Part shown: positions 1-11,065 of the stretch, one piece after another
Layout: every line of letters begins with the position of its first letter
Numbering within the stretch: the first letter of the stretch is position 1
Source: Harmonia axyridis
Taxonomy: Eukaryota; Arthropoda; Insecta; Coleoptera; Coccinellidae
NCBI RefSeq assembly: GCF_914767665.1
Contig: NC_059506.1
Coordinates: forward strand, 17,151,825-17,215,824
DNA length: 64,000 nt
Direction of reading: 5' to 3'
Notes under the pieces: model-generated
Seen by the model: only the letters and a program-made list of their open reading frames with translations
Databases searched by the model: none
Told to the model about the DNA's origin: nothing
Made by a program: the position numbers and the translations under genes

Positions 1-688
1 CAACGAAACATCATATTTAATTTGAACCTACTAAAAGAATTAAAAATAATAGGTACTGATAAATCCTGAATTTTATTAGAAATAAGAATTTACCTATATG
101 TATAATGTAGTATTGTTATAGAATGCTACTGCATACTGAATATTATTTTTTTTTATATTGGATATAAATAATTCATTCTGTAATATGGATACACCAATGG
201 GATTGTTTTGAAAGAAAAATAATGAACTTGTTACTTAAGTACTTTTTTATGTATTGGATCAACATAGCATAAAATAAGCAAATCACAATGCAGAACCAAA
301 TTAATTATCAGTAATGTTATTATAAAATTATACGTTAAGTACACTTTTTTCAAAATTATTGTAGGAAAAAGTACAAAAATACATAACATAATTCTGTTAA
401 ACAAAATAATCTTCCGATACTGGTGGTTTCACATAAAAAGAAATACTTGAATGACTTCCATTCAAACAGGTACATAAAGTAGACTGATATTTTATATAGT
501 GATGATACTTCGTCAACAAATTTCTCTAATAGTTCCATCGATAAAACCCCAGTAGTTTGGTACAGCTCCTCCCATATCACGAATTGGTAGACTAAAAACG
601 AATTAAGGTAATATAATATATAATCACAGATTACTGTGATATAATAATTTAAGTTCAATTCAGCTAATAGCTTACCTGTACATATAGC

Positions 689-2401
689 CAGGGCCCCCGC
701 AAGGGACATCAACGCCCGCGTGCGGAACATATTTTGGCGCCCCTTAAAGGGGGGAGGTGGAGAAAAGCACTGCTTGATAATCGAAATTTTTTTCGATTTG
801 TTAAGAATTTAGTGTGGAATGGTTGAAAATCTATCAGCAACCTTCATTGCCTTAAGAACTTTATGGTATTAGTTGTAACATAATACATTTTTAATGTGTT
901 TCAAAACTTATAAGCTGTATTCTTCTATAAATTATTCATAAAGGCATAAAACATTTAATTAGGATCAATGCAGAAATTGAATGGATGTTTTTCTAGATTT
1001 GGCTGTTGCAAAATTTTTTATATAATCAATCAATCAATTTTATCGAGTATCTCTTGCTCTAAATCTAAGATTGCCAATCCAGAAAATCTTTCTTATGACA
1101 TGGTAGACTTCAAAAAGTTTTCAATTATTTTTAATTTAGTGAATTATCTCTTACCAGAAGCAACAGACACAGAGGTAAAGTGAGAAGGATTCTTGAGGCA
1201 ATACTAAGATTCGGTAGAGAAGAAGTAAGATTATTTTCGAAAATATATTGTAGAATTTCAAGAGGATTTTCGCTTCAGATAATGAAAACAATCTTAGGGC
1301 TTTTATCTCGTTGAATAAATCATTTTCTTTCACGTCAGCCTCTTTTTTCCTAATCAGTTAGCTTTTGTTGAAGAGCATGACAGCATTTTAAGAGATATTG
1401 ATCATTTAATTTAAGAATATCACAAATAAAACAAAAAACGTTATCGTAAACCTACTATTTAAGAAACTTAGTGTTTGATCAATTATTTTCAAAAAGAAAT
1501 TTATTTTGAAAGCGATTTTTTGATCTTGAGGTGCCTCATCCGTCTGTTCATAATCGAACAATTTTGGTTTATACTTTCGTCTTACAGTATATAATAGAGA
1601 AAAACCTTGATCCATCTCAAGAGCAGCCGCTAGTTTTCCAGCTTCCGCAAGTTTTTACACGAGAACATTATCATCCCTATAATTTTTGAAATGATCAACT
1701 AAATTCTTCAAATAGTTTTGGCACACTTTAATGTCAATCGCTACACTTTGCATCATTTTGCTTACAATATTAATTTGGAATAAAACATCATAAGAAATTA
1801 TTATACTTCAAATTAATTTAAAAGAATCAATATTTAATAAAAGAGAAATGTCTATGTCTAGTTTCCATGTTAAAAGTATCATTTTCTGCTATTTCTAAAA
1901 GGCTATAACATATTTGAATAAAATAAAACTTTAGCATCAATTCTACTTGACCATCTAGTATCACTTAGGGGTTTTAGATGTAACTGAGGATCATGCTTTT
2001 TTATAACATTCCAATCTTCTTGTGGATGAAGAGAAATATATATAAAGTTCTTGTACAATATCAAAAGAGTCCACTGTTTCATTTGAAACCTTAGCAGCAT
2101 CATTTTCAGTTAAATTTAAGTTGTGTGCAGCACATGGCGCAAAAAATGCCCTAGGATTAGCATCGAGTATGCGTTTTTGTAAACCAATATCTGGCTATTT
2201 CATGCCGATTGCGACGGAAACTTGTATAAATTGCAAAAAAGAAGTTTGGAAAAAAAAATTGTTAAAAAAATTTGAAAGAATCTTTTTCGAAAACCTTTGG
2301 TCCCTCGGTTCTTCATGCGGTCTATAAGAGGTTTTGGCGCCCTTTTAGAGTGGCGCCCGCGTGCGGTGCACGCGTTGCACGCGCGGTTGCGGGGGCTCTG
2401 C
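689..2401 (-). mobile_element. hAT element copy 1 (ZMYM1/DUF4371-like transposase relic)
   Basis: The termini are CAGGGCCCCCGCA on the left and its imperfect complement on the right (ending GCGGGGGCTCTG). The flanking 8-bp direct repeat CATATAGC (681-688 and 2402-2409) is a perfect hAT-type target duplication. Minus-strand reading frames carry transposase fragments such as LSDTRWSSRIDAK (about 1903-2000) and YTVRRKYKPKLFDYEQTDE (about 1540-1600), as in hAT transposases of the zinc-finger MYM 1-like group. Frames are broken by stops and shifts, so the copy is dead. It is inserted in the left arm of the 1-4384 palindrome, and a second copy lies at 16004-19829. Confidence 0.85.
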
Positions 2402-2569
2402 ATATAGCTGATAACTATTTCTATAGAACCACTTATGTGCATTCAAATTATCTTAGAAGTGTCCATGATTTTCCACAATCAAGATTGCAGTTATGAAAAT
2501 AAACTTCGATAATGATTGCGATAATTGTAGTAAAAATTTTCCAAGTCAACTAGTCGATTTGTTTGAATT

Positions 2570-2989
2570 GACCATATTCACCGTCGCCATATTGTTATGC
2601 GACAATACCAACTACCCAGTGTTCCCAACGAAGAAATATTGAGTTTACTAGAAAAATTCCACAATATAAAGTTTATAAGTGAAATTTATGTGTACCTTTT
2701 CTGGCTGCTACGCCAGATAGGCTTGTTTGGGACAACATTGTGCAAAAATTTCACCTTTTGGAAATAAAAAGATTAGTGAAAGGTGGTTTTCTGAACAAAT
2801 TAATTGTGGCCGAGTGTATAAATGAATGCTTCGCTCCATTTTTGGAAATAGTCAGTGGAAGAATAGTCTTTATGGCTGATAGTATTTTTGATATTAGCGG
2901 TATTTTTGTAGTAAACTCAATATTTCTCCGTTGGGAACACTGGGTAGTTGGTATTGTCGCATAACAATATGGCGACGGTGAATATGGTC
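2570..2989. mobile_element. MITE with about 80-bp terminal inverted repeats
   Basis: The ends GACCATATTCACCGTCGCC and GGCGACGGTGAATATGGTC are perfect inverted repeats that extend inward about 80 bp, to the AATATTGAGTTTACTA region. The short direct repeat AATT flanks them (2566-2569 and 2990-2993). The right arm of the surrounding palindrome lacks this block, so it is a clean insertion. There is no coding potential. The 4-bp target repeat does not settle the superfamily. Confidence 0.75.
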
Positions 2990-4711
2990 AATTGGTTTTG
3001 ATATATTTTCTACACCAACTGTATCTATTATGAAAAATCAATTCCTCAATAATGGTCCCAGCTAAAATTGCTAACGCTATTTGTTCTTTCATTTTCGATT
3101 TTGAACTTTTACCAAATGAATTATTTTATTTATCAGAACACAAAATAAAGGTGACAAAATATAAATATGTCAAAGTTAATGATCTGTCACTTTATGACTT
3201 TACTGACTTTCGTTAAAAGCACCTTGCAATAGTTCACTTTTAACCATAGACAATAGAGAGTTATTGCAACGCACAAATAAGCGATCTTTTATTAAAGGAT
3301 CCTGTAATAAAGGATCCTCTATCGTGGACGTTAAAAGTGAACTATTGCAAGGTGCTTTTAACGAAAGTCAGTAAAGTGACAGATCTTTAAATTTGACATA
3401 TTTATATTTTGTCACCTTTAGTTTGTATTCTGATAAATAAAATAATTCATTTGGTAAAAGTTCAAAATCGAAAATGAAAGAACAAATAGCGTTAGCAATT
3501 TTAGCTGGGAACATTATTGAGGAATTGATTTTTCATAATAGATACAGTTGGTGTAGAAAATATATCAAAACCAATTCAAACAAATCGACTAGTTGACTTG
3601 GAAAACTTTTACTACAAGTCTCGCAATCATTATCGAAGTTTTTATTTTTATAACTGCAAACTTCATTGTGGAAAATCATGGGCACTTCTAAGATAATTTG
3701 AATGCACATAAGTGGCTTTATAGAAATAGTTATCAGCTCTAGTTATAGGTAAGCTATTACCTGAATTGAACTTAAATTATATATTATATTACCTTAATTC
3801 ATTTTTAGTCTACCAATTCGTTATATGGGAGGAGCTGTACCAAACTACTGGGGTTTTATCGATGGAACTATTAGAGAAACTTGTTGACAAAGTATCATCA
3901 CTATGTAAAATATCAGTCTACTTTATGTACTTGTTTGAATGGAAGTCAATCAAGTATTTCTTTTCATGTAAAACCACCAGTATTGGAAGATTATTTTGTT
4001 TAACAGAATTATGTTATGTATTTTCCCACAATAATTTTGAAATAAGTGTACTTAACGTATAATTTTATAATAACATTATTGATAATTAATTAGGTTCTGC
4101 ATTGTGATTTGCTTTTTTTATGCTATGTTGATCCAATATATAAAAAAGTACTTAGGTAACAAGTTTATTATTTTTCTTTCAAAACAATCCCATTGGTGTG
4201 TCCATATTACAGAATAAATTACTCATATTCAATATAAAAGAATGATTTTCAGTATGGAGTAGGATTCTGCAACAATACTACATTATACATATAGGTAAAT
4301 TCTTATTTCTAATAAAATTCAGGATTTATCAGTATTATTTTTAATTCTTTTAGTAGGATCAAATTAAATATGATGTTTTGTTGAGAATCGTATAAGTTCT
4401 TGAAAAATTCGTTATTGAGAGCACATTTTTTTCCTCGAATCAAATGGTTCCCACAGATGCCCAAAATCAAGAAATAAAATGCAAATTTCTCGAAAAGTTC
4501 ACTTTGTTTACCTAAACAGTTACAAATATTTATAGGTTAGTTCTTGCTGAATAACGACGGCAAATATTCGGCATAAACAGATATCTGTCAAAATAAAGGA
4601 TCCTTAAATAAAAGTTGGTCGCCTGTATTTAAATAAAGTAAGGGAGGCCTGTATTTTAGATTTAGACAATCCTTAATATCTGACTCAATGCGCATGCGTA
4701 CATGTCAAAAT

Positions 4712-4848
4712 AAGAGATCCTGTAATAAAAGATCGCTTATTTGTGTGTTGCAATAACTCTCTATTAGTCTATGCTTTTAACGTCCACGATAGAGGATCCT
4801 TAATTACAGGATCCTTTAATAAAAGATCGCTTATTTGTGCTCTATTAT
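4712..4848. repeat. Duplicated copies of the palindrome spacer upstream of the UBF-like gene
   Basis: Two tandem partial copies of the 3244-3329 spacer, in reverse orientation, each contain AAAAGATCGCTTATTTGTG. One also carries GTTGCAATAACTCTCTATT and the CGTCCACGATAGAGGATCC stretch. They lie 265-400 bp upstream of the start codon at 5114. They are therefore either remnants of the same transposon family or material that spread from the palindrome centre. Confidence 0.6.
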
Positions 4849-5113
4849 AGGTCCATGGGTTTTATTAATTCTATGAGTAATACGTGCAGTGTTGCTAATC
4901 GGCGGATTTTAATCCAGATTTTGGATAAGAAGAAAACCTGAATTTTCTATGTCTGTGGTTGCGATTCAGATAGGTTATGAAATAAAATTATTCATTACTT
5001 CTCTGTAGTTTATGTTGGTGTTCAAACAAATTCGTTATTTCAATCTTCAGTGTGATTAATAAGTATAAAAGTGCATATAAACTAGTTTATTTAGTTATAT
5101 TTGAATCGACAGT

Positions 5114-6946
5114 ATGGGTTCTAAGAAAAACAAAAAGGTAAAAGAGGAAGAAACTGAAGAACCCGTGGAAATTATAAATTTAGAAAAGCCCTCCAAAAGT
5201 CATAAAAGAAAAAGGCAACCTGAGAGTGAAGTTACAGATATTCAAGATGAAGTTACTGTTGAAACTCATATCAAACCTAAGAAAAAGAAAAAAAAGAATA
5301 AGTCAGCAGGTCCAGAAATATCAATATCAGAGTCTGTTTCTCAAGATATCGTGAAAAATGGTATAGTGAAAAATGAACAATTGAAGGAAGAAGCCATGGA
5401 AATTAATGTTGCAGACCTCAAAATAGAAACACTAGACTTTCCACCTGAGGTAGATGATCAGCCTCTGCAGAAAGAGGTTAAAATGCCGCAAAATGATGTT
5501 CTAGAATTGATACGAAGAATCGAAATTCTTCTACCAGATAATGATTGCCTTTCTTATAAATGTAGAACTGATAAAATACAATGGGATGAGATTGCATTCA
5601 GTCATTACTCTGCTAAAGAGTGTAAAGAGACCTGGTTTGATCTTCAAAAGAGTATTAGAAGGTACCGAATATTGAAAGAAGTACTGGATGATGCGAAATC
5701 ATTTGTCATGAATCCACCAAAAAGTAAAAAGAAAGTTTATCCTGGAATGCCATCAAAACCTCCCACAAGCTATCAACTATTTTATAAGAAGAAAAAACCT
5801 TCATTACTTTCTGAAAAACCTGGTTTAGATATTGCTGAAATTTCTAAGCAAATATCTCAAATGTTCAAAAATTTATCACCAGAAAAAAAAATGAAATATG
5901 AGAGACAAGCTACTCAGTTGAAGGCTAAATATGAGGCAGAACTTCAACTCTTCTATGAGAATCATCCAGACCTTGCGGAGAGCATTAAGAAAGATAAATT
6001 ATCTGAATATAAGCCTGCCAAACCAAGCAATCCATTCATGATTTATTTCAAAAATCAATGTAGAAAAAACGGAAATACTAGTAAAAATGATGTGAATTCT
6101 GATAATATGTTCAAAGAACAATGTAAACAACAATGGAAGCAGCTTTCCATGAAAAAAAAAATGTTGTGGATCACAAAAGCTGAACAAGATGTTGCTAGAT
6201 ATGAAGAAGAAATGAAAGAATATATATTAAAACATCCAAATTATAACCATATACCTATTAAAAATATATTAAACAAAGAGGAAATTGCTTTAAAGGAAAG
6301 ATATTCAGGTAAACCAGATAAGCCACCAACATCTGCATACTCTTTATTTTCGAAGAATTTACTTCAAAGTGATGTAATTAAAAAAATTAATTATAAAGAT
6401 AGAATGAATCACATAGCCACTCAATGGAAAAATTGTACGGAAGAGGAAAAAAACAAGTACAAAGCAAGGGTTGATGAATTGATGGAACAGTATAAAAAAG
6501 ATTATGAAAAATATTTGGAGTCACTACCTGAAGATAAAAAACAACTTGAAATTCAGAAAAATGCACCTAAGAAGAAGTCCAAACCGGAGAATGCAGATAA
6601 AAAAAAGAAAGCAAAAGGAAAAACAGAAAAAGTTCCAGAACCTGCTACTCCACCCATATCAGCATTCAGCTATTTTGCAAGTAGTAAAAATATTGATGAC
6701 CGTAAAGTCGCTAAGAAGGAATGGAAGAAATTATCAGATGAAGAAAAAAAAATATATGAAAAGAAATTAGTTGAAATCAAGCGGGAGTATATCCTTCAGT
6801 TTGAGAAATTCTTGAACAGCCTGTCAAAAGAAGAACTTGAAGAATTTTCCAAAACAAAACAAGAGCTGAAATTCAGTGAGGATTTTGTAGATGATGATGA
6901 CACTACTTCTTCTAGTTCTGACGATGAAGATGATTCTGATGAATGA
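5114..6946 (+). CDS. UBF-like nucleolar transcription factor with five HMG-box repeats
   Basis: A 610-aa protein in one uninterrupted exon. Residues 1-120 are basic and acidic with lysine runs that look like nuclear or nucleolar localisation signals. HMG-box-like repeats follow at about 128-198, 212-286 (opening PSKPPTSYQLF), 299-377 (PAKPSNPFMIYF), 399-473 (PDKPPTSAYSLF) and 509-578 (ATPPISAFSYF). The C-terminus (589-610) is an Asp/Ser/Glu tail. Several tandem HMG boxes plus an acidic tail is the layout of UBF (UBTF), the Pol I architectural factor that binds rDNA; that role is inferred from the family. Human UBF is longer (764 aa). ATG 5114 is the first in-frame start and begins MGSKKNKK. 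The 3' UTR may end near AATAAA at 7216. An HMG protein outside the UBF family is the alternative. Confidence 0.85.
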   Translation: MGSKKNKKVKEEETEEPVEIINLEKPSKSHKRKRQPESEVTDIQDEVTVETHIKPKKKKKKNKSAGPEISISESVSQDIVKNGIVKNEQLKEEAMEINVADLKIETLDFPPEVDDQPLQKEVKMPQNDVLELIRRIEILLPDNDCLSYKCRTDKIQWDEIAFSHYSAKECKETWFDLQKSIRRYRILKEVLDDAKSFVMNPPKSKKKVYPGMPSKPPTSYQLFYKKKKPSLLSEKPGLDIAEISKQISQMFKNLSPEKKMKYERQATQLKAKYEAELQLFYENHPDLAESIKKDKLSEYKPAKPSNPFMIYFKNQCRKNGNTSKNDVNSDNMFKEQCKQQWKQLSMKKKMLWITKAEQDVARYEEEMKEYILKHPNYNHIPIKNILNKEEIALKERYSGKPDKPPTSAYSLFSKNLLQSDVIKKINYKDRMNHIATQWKNCTEEEKNKYKARVDELMEQYKKDYEKYLESLPEDKKQLEIQKNAPKKKSKPENADKKKKAKGKTEKVPEPATPPISAFSYFASSKNIDDRKVAKKEWKKLSDEEKKIYEKKLVEIKREYILQFEKFLNSLSKEELEEFSKTKQELKFSEDFVDDDDTTSSSSDDEDDSDE

Positions 6947-9569
6947 AGAGCTGTAGCTATTTATATTCTGTGTATTTTCTCATTTAGAAATGAAGGGAGA
7001 AACAATTTTATAGTTTGTATATAACTCATATTGCTGAAAAAATGATTCCTTAACCTATTACACCATATCTTCAAGGAAAAACATTGAAATTTCAAAAATT
7101 ATTTTAATTTAACTTTCACAATAACAGAGAAAGAACTGTCTTGTATTAGATGAAATTAATTAAATATGTCACTAGAGAAATTAATTCATTTCAATTCCAT
7201 GAATATAATATATTCAATAAATTCAGACTTAATTTGAAATTTCTCTTAATACAAAAAATAAATTAAACTGAAAATTCTATGTCATCTGTTTTTATATTAG
7301 AGAATGGGAACATCAGATTGATCTCATAAGATACAATGATGACTTGAATATTATGTGAATATATTTTTATGGTATGTTCCTTTATTGGGGTTTGGGTTCC
7401 AGGTTTGAAACGTTGACTAAATGAGAGAATTATCAGAAACAAACCACCATCATAGTTCTCTTGTTGAAATAATGAATATAATTTCAATCAACATATATTC
7501 TGAAAATGGAAAAAACAACTGTTTGTTGTTATAATTTTCCAAGTTTAGTTTATTAGACGTTAAGTTTCTGAATCATACCTACTGTTCAAAAATATTGTAA
7601 TTTTATGTACTTTTTCTAATTTAAGTTTTATTTTTCGAATGAGTGTCACTCGAGTCTATGTATTTTTTTTTATTTTATGTTTGGCTTTATAGTATGAATA
7701 TTATCTACCCAAGAGAAACTTTGTTATACAATTGAAATCCAAGTCAAGTTCGAGATTCTGTTATTTTTGGTTAATAATTCACTAAAATTGTCTTTGTTTA
7801 TATTCTTCTTTTAAATTAAATCCTCAATCAATCCACCATTAAAATAACTGTAAATTGAATGTGAAAATTATCAATCCTTGTATATATGATGCACATTGAT
7901 CTAATGTAATTTAGATGTTAGAATGAATATTATTTAAAGAATAATTTCACTACAAACATTATTTTTACTGTTTCAGTCTCATATATCAATAGGAATTAAT
8001 TTTATAACTTGTCAAATATTAGAAATTTGCCATATGAAAAAAAGCATAAATGAGATCCAATTTAATGAAAATTGAATTTACCTATTTTAAGTTTCATATT
8101 GTTATAATTGCTGACACTCCAAAAAAACTTTTTCCTAATTATTTTGAATTAATATGTTTTGAAACTGAAATATTTTTTATGTAGTTCTTTTTTTAAGCAG
8201 TTGTGCTATGTTCTTATTTATCATCATTGTGGAGTGTACATTAAAATTAGTTTGTTATAAATTTTGTTTCTTTTTCATTGAAGATTATTCTTGAGATATT
8301 CTAAAACAATTAATATCTTATGCATTAAAAATGGTGCTATAAGATTAGATAATCAGATTCCTAGAATTATTGATCCGAATTTCTCTTCGATCGTATCTTA
8401 ACTACCCTACTCGGTCTATTTTAGTTAGGTTTTTTATTTTGAAGGAAGATGGTTTTAACTGGATACCTTAACTGTTTTCAAAATAAAATATAAGATTTCT
8501 TCTTCTAATTGTAGATATAGAATGCTTGTTAAATCAAAAACTGAAATCACTATGTCTTTAAATTTATCAACCAATGAAAATTTCAATAATTTTGTAAGAT
8601 CAATTGAAAATCTTATGTGTAATACAAGATATCTTTGGAAAAGATTTATTGAATAAACTGTCATATTTTTTTTATAAGATCAGATCAGAAGAATTTCATT
8701 TGCTTCAAGAAAGAGAAATATAGGCATGAGATTCTAACATATTGAAAGTAATATTTTTTATAATTAAGAGGGGTCTATATATACCGTTTCAGCGATCTGT
8801 TCAAAAGTTAGTATGGTTTATTTTACACTGGGGACCATTGATTTATATGAGGTTTTCACTATTATTCATTTTGAAGATTCGTCATTGCGAAAAGTCCTTA
8901 TGTATTAATTCGTTTCGAATAGAAAAAATTAGATATATTTTTCATTGAAGAATAAATATATGCATGGAATAACTTCCTGAACAAAACTAGGTTTTGGCTA
9001 TGGGAATAACAAGTTTTTAATTTTTTTTAGTGAAATATTGACTTATTCGGATGAGAAGAGTCAAATTTTCATGATATCCAAAAAGGCGAATTTCATTATG
9101 TCCTATCAGAAATAAAATATTTTTTATTTCCTATTCCAGAGTTTTCAGAAAGTTCATATTAGAATATAGATAATTAAATTTATATTTGAATTTATGTAGC
9201 TACTAAGTGTAACGTGTAACTGAACTATAGTAAATCCAAAATTTGATAAATAAGAACATTTATGAAATTTATTCATATGTTGTCTAAAAAAATCGCCCAA
9301 ATATATTTGAGAAATAAACTGAGGCAAATAGTGTTATTGGGGATGAAAGTAGTAATTTTCCTATCAAGGAAGGACATTTCAGTCTTAAGTTTGAAAGGTA
9401 TACATCTTGCTTTTCTCTAATTATGTAAAGAAGAACTCCAAATTTTATACAAGGGTTTATTATATAACTTTTTATCATCGAATTATTAAGCACATATGAA
9501 AAAAAAACAAATAATAAATATCAATATTAAAAAATTATGTAAACACAATCTGACGGAATGATTCGAATC
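6947..9569. other. AT-rich intergenic stretch, no gene recognised
   Basis: After the UBF-like gene there are 2.6 kb of AT-rich sequence. The short ORFs here (for example 7263-7487, 8455-8664, 9284-9493, all -) show no motif, conserved composition or splice context. I see no clear transposon boundary. Confidence 0.6.
7216..7221 (+). terminator. Possible polyadenylation signal of the UBF-like gene
   Basis: AATAAA lies 270 bp past the stop codon and is the first canonical hexamer downstream in this AT-rich stretch. No transcript evidence is visible. Confidence 0.35.
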
Positions 9570-10111
9570 AGGGATTATACGAGAGGATAGATAGCCCAGG
9601 AAAATCCAACGTTGCCAAATGTAATCTAATGTAGGTTATGGCGCGAAATACAAATTAGTTTGAACTTGAATCAGTTAATTCTGTTTGATAGATGATATCT
9701 CAAAATGTCTTATATGTGTATATAATGTGAAAGATTGCTGAATCAATCGTCAAATCAAAATCAACAGAAAAAAATCGAAATATTTTGACTCTCGCCCGGT
9801 AAGTTAATTTTAATTGTGAAAAATTTCCCATATGAATGTTCTAATTTTTGAGACTAATAAATGTATCAATGTTTATTTTGTGAATGAAATACCTACTTGC
9901 ATTATTCTTTCTTTGGTGTAAAAAATACATAAATGTGATTACATATTGAGGAATAACGCCTACCATAAAATAATTAATGAATAAAAAACAGCAGAATATA
10001 TGAAAAAAGAATTCCTGATTGATAGTAGTCATGGACAATATAATAACAGAGATGTAGGTTATATGAAATTGTTTATAAGTAGTTAAAAAAAAAAGTGATG
10101 CAAATCACAAA

Positions 10112-10200
10112 TAATATTTTTCGGCAACCGTCCGGGAAGTGAGCACTTCCTGGACGCTCTTTCTCTGAGAAGTCTATTTTCCGGACTTGTTACGTAAATT
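10112..10200. repeat. Dispersed short repeat (copies also near 40741-40850 and 55250-55400)
   Basis: Shared blocks are TTTTTCGGCAACCGT and TATTTTCCGGACTTGT followed by an ACGTAAATTACTATT-like stretch. Three copies in one window, one of them reversed, point to a small non-autonomous element. I could not fix its termini or target duplication. Confidence 0.45.
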
Positions 10201-10841
10201 ACTATTATTTCAAAAGAATGTCAGACTGAAAACATTACATATCCAATCAAGTAATTCAACAATATTGATGGTCATTCAGTGGTTCTCCCGATTTGTAGAG
10301 AAATGAATCTTCAGAGACACGGCTTAAATTTTCTACAATGTTAATAGCTTCCTGTAATGTTAGTCTTTTGAGACTGGTCTTTGATTTTATGCATTTTTTT
10401 TGTGGAAGTGAATCTTATTTGGGATTCTATTAACCTTCTATTAGATTAATTTCTTAATTGAAACTTGGTATTGTAATTTGGAAAATTAGAACAACTCGTT
10501 ATATTTTTTCCAATTATTAGGTGGTGATGAATTTTGTTGATAGTTTCATCATCAAACTTTTCAAAGTCTAAACTTTCAAATTTGGAAGCTAAATCTTTTA
10601 TATCCTTAATTTTTTCATTAGAGGAATTTGGTTTTTCAGACAAAGCTAACAGTTCTTTGGATATATTATCTACTCTGAAGTCAGGAACAGGTTCCAATTT
10701 ATTTTCAGTTTGAAGCTTATTTATTAGCATATGAATGTGTTCACACATAGTCCTCTTTTCCAAATAAAATTTGCATTCACATGAAAACATGCGAGTACAT
10801 ACTTCACAAAACAAGCATATTTGCTCACAACACTTATATCT

Positions 10842-11065
10842 TCTTCTTCTTTATGTGCCGTCTCCTTTAAGGCTATCATCATGGTGATTTTTATCTTTGA
10901 AGTTGCGGATCTGAACAACTCAACAGAGCTACTGTTGTACCACTGCCTTAGGTTGTTCAACCAGGAGATGCGTCTTCTTCCTATACTTCTTTTACCCTGT
11001 ATTTTTCCTTGTATAATAGTTTGTAACAGCGTATACCTCTCCCCTCTCATCACGTGGCCCAGATA
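10842..11065 (-). mobile_element. RTE-type LINE 3' fragment inserted in the MULE transposase gene
   Basis: The minus-strand translation gives a LINE C-terminal tail (GKRSIGRRRISWLNNLRQWY) and ends in an AAGAAGAAG tail at 10842. The 8-bp repeat TTATATCT flanks the block (10834-10841 and 11066-11073). A shorter copy of the same 3' end sits at 33798-33908. The insertion separates the MULE catalytic half from its SWIM finger. Confidence 0.8.

Larger units (their letters stand above)
1..4384. repeat. Giant interrupted palindrome (foldback, about 1.07-kb arms)
   Basis: The left arm (1-3243, minus two later insertions at 689-2401 and 2570-2989) is the reverse complement of the right arm (3330-4384), with scattered mismatches. 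Position 1 pairs with about 4384, so the left arm may continue outside the window. The spacer at 3244-3329 holds the motifs AAGCGATCTTTTATTAAAGG and AGGATCC. Short ORFs at 356-730 (-) and 3766-4062 (+) are mirror copies of the same arm sequence and match no family I recognise. This looks like a foldback-type DNA element or an old inverted duplication. Confidence 0.85.

Noticed and set aside
356..730. 124-aa ORF (-) and its mirror at 3766-4062 (+) as a conserved gene pair
   Set aside because: They are the same palindrome arm read from either side; similarity is due to the inverted repeat, and no motif supports coding.
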